From Linanthus parryae (Eukaryota > Streptophyta > Magnoliopsida > Ericales > Polemoniaceae): DNA of 64,000 nucleotides. Position numbers and translations under genes: made by a program. The stretch is taken from the NCBI GenBank assembly GCA_023055425.1, contig JALGPY010000001.1, forward strand, positions 33,903,001-33,967,000. Reading direction: 5' to 3'. This document shows positions 21,976 through 32,618 of the stretch, piece after piece (the stretch's first letter is position 1; each line of letters begins with the position of its first letter). The notes beneath the pieces were generated by a model. That model had not been told where the DNA came from, did not search any database, and was given only the letters and a program-made list of their open reading frames with translations.

Positions 21976-21986
21976 TTTGGACATAC
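21976..21986 (+). repeat. LINE target-site duplication, left
   Basis: TTTGGACATAC occurs here and again at 41449-41459, just beyond the LINE A-rich 3' end. Confidence 0.75.
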
Positions 21987-22124
21987 AACGTAAAAGTTTC
22001 ACAGGGTATCTCTCAGCTCCGATAGTTTTGGAGATTTAGAGGCAATTCGACAGTATGGCTAGGGTCTCTCCGACGACAATTTTGACCTGCCGACGGCGAT
22101 CTCTTCTCTGAATCTTGCTAGAGA

Positions 22125-23623
22125 ATGGCGTCCGACCTAGTTTCAAGCATGACAAGGGGATTTGGCAAACTCTCCCTTGCTGAGGAGAAGGTAGTAAGAT
22201 TCAACAGGGACTACTGCATAAAGGCGATGGAAGAAAGAGGACCGTGCCTTATCGGGTCGTTCCTACAGCCGATAAAATTCAATACCTTGTCGATGAAGTT
22301 ACTCTTCAAGAAGATTTGGCTTGAAGGGGAGGAAATCAATATTCATGAAACAGGGGAGAACATGTTTGTTTTTCAATTCCCTTCTACAGGCTCGCTAGAA
22401 CAAGTTCTTCGTGGACGCCCCTAGATCTTTGGCGAAAACGTCCTACTACTCAAACCGTGGAAAATCTCGGCAAAGACTCCAAAACCTGAATTCGACACCA
22501 TTGATGCATGGATCCAAGTTAAGAATATTCCATTCTTTTTGCAGACGGAAGACTTACGTTCAATTCTACAGGATTTGGGAACAGTCTTGCAAACTGATCC
22601 TAGGATTCTAAGTTGAAGGGGTGGTGATTATATGCGTGGCAGAGTCCGAATCAATGTCCATGAACCCCTACAGAGAGGAGCAAACATTGAAGTTGTTGAC
22701 GAAGTTATCTGGCTTGATTTTGTGTATGAGCATATACCGGGGGTTTGTTCATGGTGTGGACGGATGGACCGTACTGATCTTGATTGCAAAGAAGAGAAGA
22801 CATTGAAAAATCTCAGGACTTTCCGGGGCTCGGAGATTGGCTCTTATTTCGAAACCCCCCCCCCCAAAAGAAAGCTGTTTGATATGGATGAAACAATAAA
22901 CGCAGAAGAAGACGGCAAAGCCAAAGACACCAGTTCCAGAAGGGTTGCAGTGGGGAAGTCGCAGCCAAATCGAAGGAGGACTCGGACTGGGGTTTTAGTG
23001 ACGAAGGAGAAGGTACTGATGGTGCAATGGACACGGATAAAGAAGACAAGGAAGATAAACCAACTGTTAAAAAATACAGCAACCCTCTTGCTGATGTGCT
23101 GTTAGAAGGCAATGTTGTCGGAGAAGTCTTAAAGAAACCTACGGCCTCACAAAAGGGGAAGAATGTGGTCGTGGAGTCTACTGTTTTGACCCAGAACAAG
23201 AGGAAGAGTGGTGATGTTAACCGCTCCCCGAACCCGATTGAGAAAGTTAGGGATTGGTCAGCAGCGGTCACACGAGGACGCGGAGGCAAGAATAATCGAG
23301 GAAGAGGAATGGGCAGAGGGGTGAACTCAGGCACAAAGCAGAGTCTAGTACCTCAACCCCCACAGATCAGTGGGTAGTCGCAAGGTTCCCGAGCCAATAA
23401 TGCTTTGTGTAGGAGAAACACTTCACAACCTAACAAAGCAAATATTCGTGCATGCCACAAAGCACATGTCAATAGCACCAGTGATAAATCAAAGGAAAAC
23501 AAGAACAATGAGCAAGTTTCCCAGGTTTCTGATTTTCAGATTCCACCACAGGACGGGGTAGTCTTAAAGAACCCAAACACTATATTTGCTGAGGCTGCTG
23601 GACAGCCTGTCCAGGAGCAATGA
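22125..23623 (+). pseudogene. LINE ORF1 (DUF4283 / zinc-knuckle protein), broken
   Basis: ORF1 of plant L1 elements is an RNA-binding protein. The start at 22125 gives the DUF4283-like block (LIGSFLQPIKFNTLSM, GRP). In-frame stops occur at 22422-22424 (TAG where a Trp codon is expected after GRP) and near 22612 (TGA). The frame then continues through FVYEHIPGVCSWCGRM, the remains of the zinc knuckle. A frameshift after about 22900 moves to an acidic and then RGRGG-rich segment ending at 23377. A last segment in a third frame ends at 23623, where its TGA overlaps the ORF2 ATG. Confidence 0.8.
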
Positions 23624-24330
23624 GTATCATTAGCTGGAACGTACAGGGATTTGGCAACCCCCGTAGCGTGGCTTCTCTTCATGATATAGTGAAGAGAAGA
23701 AAGCCAAACCTGGTTTTCTTGATGGAAACCAAGTTGTATGCAAACGATATGGGTTGGATCAAGAGGAAGTTGGGTTTTAGTAACGGTATTTTTCGAGATT
23801 GTGATGGAAGTGGTGGCAGCAGAAGAGGAGGTCTAGCACTGATGTGGGATGATAGTGTCCAGTTTGAGCTCATTAACTGGTCGTTCTACCATATTCATGG
23901 CAATATCACTTTCTTGGATGTTCAGAAGCATGGTTTCCTCACGGGTTTCTATGGAGATCCGATCAGGGAGGAACGTCATAACTCGTGGCGATTGTTAGAG
24001 AAGCTATACAGATCAGGTCAGCCTTAGTGTGTGATAGGCTATTTTAACGCTTTCTCGTCCATCTTGCAAAAAGGAAGGGGGACGTCCGGTCTCTTTCAGC
24101 CAAGTGGAGGGTTTTAATAGCGTTATTTATCAGCTACAACTGAGGGATATGGGTTTTTTCGGTTGTCAGTTCACTTGGAGCAATGGCCAAGGTGACTCAG
24201 CTTCAATCAGAGAACATATTGATCGTTGTTACACTTCGGACAACTGGTCCGAACGCTTTGGGAGAGACAAAGTACAACACCTAGTCGCTGAAGTCTCTGA
24301 CCATGTCCCTATAGAGGCCATTTGGGTCTC
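23620..24330 (+). pseudogene. LINE ORF2, 5' part: AP-type endonuclease domain
   Basis: ORF2 starts MSIISWNVQGFG at 23620. The METKL motif with its catalytic Glu is present. A TAG at 24025-24027 interrupts the place where functional elements have PW followed by GDFN; here the next residues read GYFN, so the motif Asp is Tyr. A frameshift follows, then FFGCQFTWSNGQG, HIDR and the VSDHVPI motif. The frame is cut at the GTCTC target of the Athila-like insertion and resumes at 37991. Confidence 0.85.
24326..24330 (+). repeat. Target-site duplication GTCTC, left
   Basis: An exact 5-bp duplication, also at 37991-37995, on either side of the Athila-like element. Confidence 0.95.
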
Positions 24331-24747
24331 TGATAACGCCCAATTAGGGGTTATCTTTTAGCCTGATTTCACGAGTATTTGTGTCGGAATTAGCGGTTTT
24401 TGCCGGAAAACGCCTTAGAATGCCCCGGGAATCTAGAACGAGACGTTTATTCATACTTGCTGGATTTCTGCTTATTTCTGCTCATTTCTTGCTATATTTG
24501 GATATGATCGCGGGTGTTCGTTCGTGTTGCCTTTTCAGGAACAGGTTCGGGAGGTGCATCGGGAAGCGTGCCGGGACCGAGCCGGGACCGTCTCGGGAAA
24601 CGTGCACAAGACCGGGACACGACAGAGACACGGAAAAGCAGAAGAGCACCGAAGAGGCAAGCCGGGAGTATCAGGAAGAAGAGTGGGACCCAGGGGACCA
24701 GTCCTGGCCCACCAGAGGACCAAGTGGGCCCCACCTACCCCACGGCC

Positions 24748-24872
24748 TGCGTATATACGCAGGCCCTGCGTATATACGCAGCACCTGCGTATATACGCAG
24801 GCAGTGGGGGAGGTGGGGGGATCTTGGTTGGGACCTGGTTGCGTATATACGCAACCCCTGCGTATATACGCA
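24748..24872. repeat. TGCGTATATACGCA palindrome clusters, 5' LTR
   Basis: Five exact 14-mers start at 24748, 24767, 24786, 24840 and 24859. The first three are enclosed by outer inverted arms CCCCACGGCC and GGCAGTGGGG. The last two are enclosed by CTGGT and GCCAG. The copies are upstream of the TATA-like box, in U3. Confidence 0.95.
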
Positions 24873-24956
24873 GCCAGTTTTTGACTTTTTGACAAAGACG
24901 GTGGACCGATGGCATATTCCGTAATTTCAGGCACGAGCGTTTTCAGGAAACAGCAC

Positions 24957-24964
24957 TATTTAAA
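24957..24964 (+). promoter_or_regulatory. Likely LTR TATA box
   Basis: TATTTAAA lies ~90 bases downstream of the last palindrome and is identical in the 3' LTR (37010-37017). Transcription would be expected to start ~30 bases further on. Placement is by motif only. Confidence 0.55.
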
Positions 24965-25943
24965 GACTCGTCCAGACTCGTTTTGAGGATACACGAAGAC
25001 ACAGCACAATTCACAGCACACCCGAAGGCCAGGTCGGAGCATTCACGGAGAGCACGAAAGCGCGATTCGAGATTCGAAGACTTAGTTTGATTTCGTTCTC
25101 TCTCTTTATATTCAGAAACTGCGTTTTGTATTATGTCTAGTCGTAGCTAAACTTTTCACCTAGGTTCTCGGTGAACCTAGGGTTTCGTACTCAGATTTTA
25201 TGATTACTACGTTTATGGATTCATGATGATTGTCTTAATTCAGTAAGTTTTATCTGTCATTCTGGTTTGATTATTATCGTATATGCATGATAGGATTGAT
25301 CACCCAGGATTGCTATAGACCCGAGCTTGTAGGTGAAAACGTCAAGTTAGGGTTAGGAAGAAAAACCGGGATTTAGTACCTTACCCTGATAGACCGACCA
25401 GAGAAAGGGAGATAGGGCTAGCATTGAAAAACGTGAGACCAACTGTTAGAGAATTTGACCCGGGCCATTCGGACAGGTTAGAAACCCTAACAGGATTAGA
25501 CCGAGACTGCAGACTTAGGCAGCTTAACAAGAATCCGAAAGTCTGCAGGATCGGGATTACGTGTGGAAGCTGAAAAGTCACTGCACAACTGGTACGTTGC
25601 ACAGATACCAAAACTGCTGAGTGTTTTCATAAACGAACGTAAAACTGAAATCTGTAGAAACCCTAGGGGATCCTGGAGCCTAGTCTTCATCTATTATTGT
25701 TACAACAAAATCAGCTTATTTCAGAAAACGTCACAAAAATATTTACAGTTTTAAATTCTGTTTTTAGTTTAGTCACTATAATCACAACCTACTTCTCCTG
25801 GTTACTACTCTTGGGAAACCGAAACTGACAACTTGAGTAAACCCGAAACAGTCCTCGTGGGAACGATAATCCGAGTCTAATTGCACCCGGTACTACGAGA
25901 TTCGTACACTTGCGATAGCACGTTAGTTTGCGCATCAAGTTTT

Positions 25944-25961
25944 TGGCGCCGTTGCCGGGGA
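25944..25961 (+). other. Primer-binding site, tRNA-Asp
   Basis: TGGCGCCGTTGCCGGGGA begins 6 bases after the 5' LTR end and is complementary to the 3' end of plant tRNA-Asp(GTC) including CCA. Confidence 0.92.
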
Positions 25962-26079
25962 CTTTTAGGGTCTATTTAGTAGTCAGAATTAGTTTTCTGA
26001 GTTTTTATTTATTTTCAGTTTCGTTATTTTTCTTTTTATCTCACTGCGTTTTCGAATCTGCGTTTTCAGGACTGTTTAG

Positions 26080-29000
26080 TTGATGCCCAGATTGCCTCGC
26101 GATTTGGTGACACCACTCGACAACCCGGAAAAGCTGTATACCGAACAGAACCGCAGAAACCGAGAAAGCAGGATGGCAACCAACGAGAGAGATCCACCCG
26201 AGAACACCGCAGCCGGTGGTCAGGAACGAGAGACACGTACCCCAGCCCAGATGGCGAGGTACATTGAAGAGCTTGTCACAGCGGGACTTGCTGCCCGAAG
26301 CAACCAGAGAACATATAACCGATCTGGGAAGGCGTTGGTGGAAAATTTCGAGGTCCCCATCGGGGGGCACGAGCGAGCCATTGTGGTGCCCGAGATCACC
26401 GCAGAGCACTTTGACATCAAACTATCCACCATCCAGACGGTACAAACTCTCTGCCCGTTTCATGGCAGGGCCGACGAAGACCCGAACGATTTTATCGGGA
26501 AATTCGAAGATTACTGCAACAAGGTCAGATACAAGGGGGTAGAAGCAGAGGTGCTCATGTTGATCTTATTTCCGTACTGTCTTTATGGGGTAGCCAAGGA
26601 CTGGCTTGAATCCCGACCACCCCGATCCATCACCACATGGGAAGAGTGTGTCACGGATTTTCTGGCTAAGTTCTATCCCGCCTCCCGAGTCATACAGTTA
26701 CAGAGTGAGATCCTGTCATTCAGACAGAAGATGGGGGAGACGGTAGTGGACGCATGGGACAGGCTCATGAGATTGGTCAAACGGTGCCCGAACCACGGTT
26801 TTGGAGACGCAAAAATTCTGCAGGTTTTCTACCATGCCCTAGACAGGGAGAACGCCGACAGGATTGACAGAGAGGCCGGGGGTAACTTCTTGTATCACGT
26901 GGACAAAGAAGGTGCGTATGACCTGATGAAGCAGTTGGCCAAGCAGGACACCCGACTGTTTGACGATCGCAGGATGGCGGCTAGAGCCGAACCTGCAGAG
27001 GATGACCGGATAGACAACCTGGCCAAGATCGTTCACGACTTGGTCAAGAAAGTCTACTCGGATAAGAAGACTGTTGCAGCAGTCGAGGAACCGGATCTGG
27101 ACACAGCCATTGAGGAGCTAAGGACTGAAGATACCAATTACGTACAGCAGCAGTGGGACCCGAGCCGGTACCGACCGGGTACGAGAGACCATCCCGGGTT
27201 TCGGTACGGGAACCCGAACGCAGCAGTTTATGCACCGGGATTCCAGCACAGGCCACCAGCCCAGCAGGCTGCTCCGGCCCAGCAGGCTCAGTCAGTCCCG
27301 TCAGCACAGCAGTACAACGCTCAGATGAAGGAGATCAAGTCCATGTTCCAGACCATGGAGTCCCGGTTCAAGCACATGGACACCTTGACGGCAGATATGC
27401 AGACAACCAAAACGTCACTGCGCGCTTTGGAAGTACAGGTGGGGCAGTTAGCACAGCAGCTAACGGAGAGACAGCCAGGAAACCTACCCTCGAACACAGT
27501 GAATAATCCACGGGCTCAGATCAATGCTATCTCCACTCGGAGTGGATTGGCACTGCAGGATCCACCGTATCCCAGCCACGCACGTGCAGAAAATTCGAAA
27601 GAAGTAGAACGCAACTTGTCGGGCCAGGATAACAGCACAGTCGATCGCCCCCAGCCAAAGGGCTCGGTTGAGCAGGATGCAGTGCAGAACGAGACAGGTG
27701 CAGAAACTGTACCCGTCTCCAAGGAGGTCCCGTACCCCTTGCGAACACGAAAGAGGGATGACAGCAAGGACTACGCCAGGTTTCTCGAGATGTTCAAGCA
27801 GCTGCAGATTAACATACCTTTTGCTGAGGCTTTGGCTAAGATGCCCACTTACGCCAAATTCCTCAAGGACATCTTGTATGGGAGGAGGCGAATGAGCGAT
27901 TTCGAGACCATAAACCTGACGGCAGAAGTGAGCAATTGTGTGAAGAATGGGCTACCGAGGAAGAGAAAGGATCCTGGCAGTTTCGTCATACCGGTCACCC
28001 TAGGTAACGCTTACACAGGAAAGGCCCTGTGTGACCTAGGAGCCAGCATCAATCTAATGCCGCTGACGATTTTCAAAAGTTTGAAAGTCGGTGAACCCCG
28101 ACCCACCAGAATCATGCTGCAGATGGCAGACAGGTCCGTAAAACAGGCCTACGGGGTTATCGAGGACATTCTGGTCAAGGTCGGCGAGCTTATTTTTCCG
28201 GCAGATTTCGTCATCCTGGACATGGAGGCAGGGGAGGTACCGCTCATACTAGGCAGGCCGTTTTTGGCCACGGGCGAAGCAATGATAAACTGCAAGAGCG
28301 GGGAGCTGACCATGCAGATTAATGAGGAAAAAGTGAAATTTAACGTTTTCAAAAATCTGCAACTGCCAAACTACTACGACCACGAGGACATCTTTGCTAT
28401 CGATGTGGTGGACGAAGGCTGGGAAAACGAGGAGATGGACCAATTATGGGAAGAGATTGACAGCATGTACGGGGAAGAGAAGGAGAAGACTCGGTGCGAG
28501 CACGCCATGAGAGCCGAGGACTGGACCACTTTGCACCGGGACGAAGACGGCGGGCAAAAGATGATTCTGGTCCCGTCACTCAAGGAGCCACCCACACTGG
28601 AGCTGAAACCACTCCCGAGCCATCTCAGGTACGCATATATTGGTGAAAATAGTACTCTGCCCGTAATTGTTTCGTCTCGTTTATCTCAGGAACAGGAGCA
28701 GAAACTGCTGGAAGTATTGCGAGAGCATAAGGAAGCAATCGCCTGGACGATTGCAGATATCAAGGGGATCAGCCCCTCCTACTGCATGCACAAGATCCGA
28801 ATTGAAGAAGGCAAGAAACCGGTGATTCAGCCCCAGCGGAGACTGAACCCGAACATGAAGGACGTTGTGCGAAAAGAGGTCATGAAGTGGCTGGAAGCGG
28901 GAATCATCTACCCCATATCGGACAGCACATGGATCAGCCCGGTCCAGTGCGTGCCCAAAAAGGGGGGTATTACGGTGGTGCAGAATAATGATCAGGAGCA

Positions 29001-31491
29001 GATTGCGCAGCGCACCGTTACGGGCTGGCGGATCTGCATGGACTATCGGAGGCTAAACGATGCAACATTGAAGGACCACTTCCCGCTGCCATTCATGGAC
29101 CAGATGCTGGACCGGCTCGCCCATCATGCCTACTACTGTTTTCTGGACGGGTATTCCGGGTACAACCAGATTTGCATAGCCCCGGAGGATCAGGAAAAGA
29201 CGACGTTTACCTGCCCGTACGGTACGTTCGCGTTTCGGCGCATGCCGTTCGGGCTGTGTAACGCCCCTGCCACGTTTCAGAGATGTATGATGGCAATTTT
29301 TTCCGACATGATCGAGAAAAATCTGGAGGTGTTCATGGACGACTTTTCACTCTTCGGGGACAGTTTCGATGACTGCCTGTTCCATTTGGGCCAGGTTCTG
29401 ATCCGATGCAAGAAGGCAAATTTGGTGCTCAATTGGGAAAAGTGTCACTTTATGGTCACCGAGGGGATCGTGCTGGGTCACAGAATTTCCAGCAAGGGAC
29501 TCGAGGTGGACAGGGCTAAGATCGAGGTGATAAAGCAGCTTCCATACCCGACGAACGTAAAGGCGATCAAAAGTTTTCTGGGACATGCAGGATTTTACCG
29601 AAGATTCATCAAGGACTTTTCCAAGATCACAAAGCCACTTTGCGCATTGCTCGGAAAAGACGTACCCTTTGATTTCGATGCAGCATGTCGGCAAGCTTTT
29701 GACCACTTGAAAGAGAAGCTGACCACAGCCCCGGTTATAACCACGCCAGACTGGTCACTCCCGTTTGAGCTGATGTGTGACGCCAGCGACTATGCAGTCG
29801 GGGCAGTTTTGGGACAGCGGAAGGATAAGGTATGCCACGTCATTTATTATGCGAGCCGGGTACTCAACGATGCCCAGCTCAACTATGGCACGACAGAAAA
29901 GGAACTGCTGGCCGTGGTGTACGCCCTGGACAAATTTAGGCCCTATTTGGTCGGGTCAAAAGTTATCGTCTTTACCGACCATAGTGCTCTGAAATACCTG
30001 CTGGACAAAAAGGACGCAAAACCGAGACTGTTGAGGTGGGTACTGCTGATGCAGGAATTCGATGTGGAAATCCGGGACAAGAAGGGTGTTGAGAACGTGG
30101 TAGCGGATCACCTATCCAGACTTGAGAACGTGAAGGTGGACCCGGTGCCGATCAAGGAAAACTTCCCGGACGAACACATCATGGCAGTCAAGATCGGGAG
30201 ACCATGGTACTATGCCATAGCCAACTACTTGGTAACTGGCACGCTTCCCGAGGATCTCACCCCGTCGCAGCGGAAAAAGTTCATTGCCGAAAGCCGACAG
30301 TATTTCTGGGACGACCCGTACTTGTTCAAACAGGGGGCCGACAACATCCTGAGAAGGTGTATCCCGACCCACGAGGCCTGGAACGTGATCCGACACTGCC
30401 ACTCATCACAGTGTGGGGGTCATTTTGGGGGAACGCGAACAGCGCATAAAATACTGCAGTCCGGTTTTTTCTGGCCGACAATCTTCAAGGACTGTCACGA
30501 CTATGTGCAGGGATGCGATAGGTGCCAGAGGACAGGAAACACGTCACACCGGGACGAGATGCCAATGACCGTGTGGCAGGAGGTAGAGCCATTTGATGTA
30601 TGGGGGATTGACTTCATGGGTCCGTTCCCGTCTTCGATGGGGAATCTTTACATTCTGCTGGCAGTGGATTATGTGACAAAGTGGATCGAAGCGATCGCGT
30701 GTCAGAAAAACGATGCAGCTACCGTTGAGCGTTTTCTGAAACGCAACGTTTTCACTCGTTTCGGGACTCCCAGGGCAATGATCAGCGACGAAGGCTCTCA
30801 CTTCATCAATCGAGTTTTTGCGAAAGTTCTGAAACAGTACGGCGTGTCAGTTCAAAAAGTCTCGTTACCTTACCATCCGCAGACGAACGGGCAAGCCGAG
30901 GTGTCGAATCGAGAGATCAAGAGCATACTCGAGAAAACAGTGAATCTCGGCCGAAAGGATTGGTCAGCCAGACTAGACGATGCGCTTTGGGCCTACAGGA
31001 CAGCTTTCAAAACACCGCTGGGAATGTCACTGTACCAGCTCGTTTTTGGGAAAGCGTGCCACTTACCGGTGGAACTGGAGCACAAGGCGTATTGGGCCAT
31101 CAAACTGCTGAACTTGGACCAGAACCTAGCAGGGGATAAGAGGAAGATGGCACTGCTGGAATTGGAAGAATTCCGCAGAACGGCTTTCGAGAGCGCCAAA
31201 ATTTATAAAGAGAAGACAAAGAAGTGGCATGATCACCGTATCACGCCAAAGCAGTTTAACGAAGGCGACAAAGTGCTTCTCTACAATACCCGGATGCGGT
31301 TCTTTCCGGGGAAGCTGAGGTCTCGTTGGTCGGGACCGTTCATCATCAAGCAGATTTTTGCCTGGGGAGCATTTGAGCTGGAAAATCCAAAAGACAACTC
31401 CAGTTTCAGGGTGAACGGGAACCGGATCAAGCCGTATCTCGAGACCGCCGAAGTCGTCAAAATAGACCCAGTCTATTTTGATGACCCGTAA
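26080..31491 (+). CDS. Gag-Pol polyprotein of the Athila-like element, intact
   Basis: This is a single 1803-aa frame with no stop or frameshift. The gag domain (about residues 120-310) includes the FIGKFEDYC and [14 protein letters not shown] blocks. The aspartic protease active site is D-L-G-A-S at 652. In reverse transcriptase the catalytic motif is F-M-D-D at 1085-1088. RNase H begins around C-D-A-S (Asp 1234). Integrase has the zinc-binding His/Cys residues (H1439/H1441, H1448, C1479, C1482) and the catalytic triad D1511, D1570, E1607. The protein ends after the integrase [13 protein letters not shown] region without a chromodomain, as in Athila. No CCHC zinc knuckle is visible between gag and protease, where the chain is Pro/Gln-rich (about 355-420). 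Intactness and LTR identity suggest recent activity. The start chosen is the first ATG of the frame, ~120 bases after the primer site. Confidence 0.93.
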   Translation: MMPRLPRDLVTPLDNPEKLYTEQNRRNRESRMATNERDPPENTAAGGQERETRTPAQMARYIEELVTAGLAARSNQRTYNRSGKALVENFEVPIGGHERAIVVPEITAEHFDIKLSTIQTVQTLCPFHGRADEDPNDFIGKFEDYCNKVRYKGVEAEVLMLILFPYCLYGVAKDWLESRPPRSITTWEECVTDFLAKFYPASRVIQLQSEILSFRQKMGETVVDAWDRLMRLVKRCPNHGFGDAKILQVFYHALDRENADRIDREAGGNFLYHVDKEGAYDLMKQLAKQDTRLFDDRRMAARAEPAEDDRIDNLAKIVHDLVKKVYSDKKTVAAVEEPDLDTAIEELRTEDTNYVQQQWDPSRYRPGTRDHPGFRYGNPNAAVYAPGFQHRPPAQQAAPAQQAQSVPSAQQYNAQMKEIKSMFQTMESRFKHMDTLTADMQTTKTSLRALEVQVGQLAQQLTERQPGNLPSNTVNNPRAQINAISTRSGLALQDPPYPSHARAENSKEVERNLSGQDNSTVDRPQPKGSVEQDAVQNETGAETVPVSKEVPYPLRTRKRDDSKDYARFLEMFKQLQINIPFAEALAKMPTYAKFLKDILYGRRRMSDFETINLTAEVSNCVKNGLPRKRKDPGSFVIPVTLGNAYTGKALCDLGASINLMPLTIFKSLKVGEPRPTRIMLQMADRSVKQAYGVIEDILVKVGELIFPADFVILDMEAGEVPLILGRPFLATGEAMINCKSGELTMQINEEKVKFNVFKNLQLPNYYDHEDIFAIDVVDEGWENEEMDQLWEEIDSMYGEEKEKTRCEHAMRAEDWTTLHRDEDGGQKMILVPSLKEPPTLELKPLPSHLRYAYIGENSTLPVIVSSRLSQEQEQKLLEVLREHKEAIAWTIADIKGISPSYCMHKIRIEEGKKPVIQPQRRLNPNMKDVVRKEVMKWLEAGIIYPISDSTWISPVQCVPKKGGITVVQNNDQEQIAQRTVTGWRICMDYRRLNDATLKDHFPLPFMDQMLDRLAHHAYYCFLDGYSGYNQICIAPEDQEKTTFTCPYGTFAFRRMPFGLCNAPATFQRCMMAIFSDMIEKNLEVFMDDFSLFGDSFDDCLFHLGQVLIRCKKANLVLNWEKCHFMVTEGIVLGHRISSKGLEVDRAKIEVIKQLPYPTNVKAIKSFLGHAGFYRRFIKDFSKITKPLCALLGKDVPFDFDAACRQAFDHLKEKLTTAPVITTPDWSLPFELMCDASDYAVGAVLGQRKDKVCHVIYYASRVLNDAQLNYGTTEKELLAVVYALDKFRPYLVGSKVIVFTDHSALKYLLDKKDAKPRLLRWVLLMQEFDVEIRDKKGVENVVADHLSRLENVKVDPVPIKENFPDEHIMAVKIGRPWYYAIANYLVTGTLPEDLTPSQRKKFIAESRQYFWDDPYLFKQGADNILRRCIPTHEAWNVIRHCHSSQCGGHFGGTRTAHKILQSGFFWPTIFKDCHDYVQGCDRCQRTGNTSHRDEMPMTVWQEVEPFDVWGIDFMGPFPSSMGNLYILLAVDYVTKWIEAIACQKNDAATVERFLKRNVFTRFGTPRAMISDEGSHFINRVFAKVLKQYGVSVQKVSLPYHPQTNGQAEVSNREIKSILEKTVNLGRKDWSARLDDALWAYRTAFKTPLGMSLYQLVFGKACHLPVELEHKAYWAIKLLNLDQNLAGDKRKMALLELEEFRRTAFESAKIYKEKTKKWHDHRITPKQFNEGDKVLLYNTRMRFFPGKLRSRWSGPFIIKQIFAWGAFELENPKDNSSFRVNGNRIKPYLETAEVVKIDPVYFDDP

Positions 31492-32618
31492 GAGGTAACA
31501 AGGTCGGGCCGTCGACCGTAAATCACAAGGCGCTGTTTGGGAGGCAACCCAAAATTTATCGTTTATTTAGTTAGTCTTATTAGTTATTACGTTAGTATGT
31601 CAGTTCTGAATTTTCGAGAGAGGCGAGATGAGCGGGTTTTTAACGTTGAATTTGAAAGTGTGCAGAAACGGAATCATCCAAAACAGCCAAGATCAGGAAA
31701 CCAGGGGGAGAGAGGAATTTTGAAAAAAAAAAAAAAAAAAAAAATTGAAAATTTCCATTTTTGCCCTCGGGTTGCGTATATACGCAACCCCTGCGTATAT
31801 ACGCAACCCGTGGGGGCAAAAGTGAAATTTTTTTTGTTTTTTTGGTTGTTTTCTGGTTGGGTATATACGCAGTACTGCGTATATACGTAAACAGGGAAGA
31901 AAAAAAAAAAATTTTGAAAATTTTTCAAAACCCCGGGGGTATTTTGGTCATTTCGACCAAATTAGGTCATATGCAAGGGGGGCGGGACGGGTTGCCATTG
32001 TTGGCACCTCCCTTTCTCTCTCTACCTCCATTTGCTCTCACTTGAAGAACAAATTTTTTGACTCGGACCTCCAAATCAAATTCCGGGCACATTTCTGGAA
32101 TCCCCTCGTCGCAAGGAGCAAGATTCATCCATCCAATTCCGGAAACAAGTGAAAATCGAGAGAGCAAGTTCCATCAAAAAGTGAGGTGTTCTTGAAGAAA
32201 AGTGCAGATTCGGAGGTGTTAGAGCAAGAACTTGCAAAATCCGTAGAAGGGAACGTGAACGAGGAGATCGAGGGCTTCGATTTGGTGGGCTCGGAATTCA
32301 ATTCCGGGCAGTTGACTTTTCCGGCGACTTTTCCGGCGACCACCGGCGGTTTTCCGGCGACTTTCCGGGCAGAATCTCCGGTCTTCACCCCTGTTTAGGG
32401 AAGGTCGAAAATCTCATCCCTCGCTTTATTTTCCGTTTTGGCACGGCCCGTAGCCGGGCCCGTTATTTTTCGGTAATTTTGCATTTGGAGCGGCACTTGC
32501 CGTGTGGACCTCTGGTAGATCTTAGGTGGATTACCTATTGCGACACACTAATTTTGTGCACGTTTCACGTTTTGCTCTATTTCCCGAGTCGACGCATTTT
32601 TCGAGAATTTAGGCTGTT
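31492..32618 (+). other. Non-coding spacer between the two Athila ORFs, with palindromes
   Basis: No gene is seen. A poly-A run (~31725-31743) precedes a large inverted repeat whose arms include TTTTGCCC/GGGGCAAAA and which encloses two exact 14-mer palindromes (31773-31786 and 31792-31805). A second cluster has variant copies at 31858-31871 and 31876-31889. Downstream (32280-32380) are several TTTTCCGGCGAC-type short repeats. Confidence 0.8.

Larger units (their letters stand above)
21401..21986. other. AAR2 3' flank
   Basis: This presumably contains the AAR2 3' UTR. It holds a T47 tract with flanking direct repeats (listed separately) and a shorter T tract near 21870. It ends at the target duplication of the LINE. 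Confidence 0.55.
24331..25937 (+). repeat. Athila-like 5' LTR
   Basis: The LTR is 1607 bp. It contains five exact copies of the palindrome TGCGTATATACGCA (24748-24872), a TATA-like box (24957-24964) and a 9-bp-stem hairpin (25159-25181) in the presumed leader. The 3' LTR lacks one palindrome unit. Confidence 0.95.

Noticed and set aside
22813..23334. 173-aa minus-strand open frame
   Set aside because: It is antisense to LINE ORF1. The plus strand carries the recognisable acidic and RGRGG protein.
24748..24872. Palindrome clusters as a CRISPR-like array
   Set aside because: This is plant nuclear DNA. The units are 14-bp palindromes with spacers of a few bases and no unique spacers or cas genes.
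24381..24934. Several overlapping open frames on both strands in the 5' LTR (and again at 36454-36977 in the 3' LTR), showing repeated RIYA/AYIR/VYTQ peptides
   Set aside because: The peptides are only the translated palindrome TGCGTATATACGCA in different frames. The region is LTR U3 and the frames have no domain.
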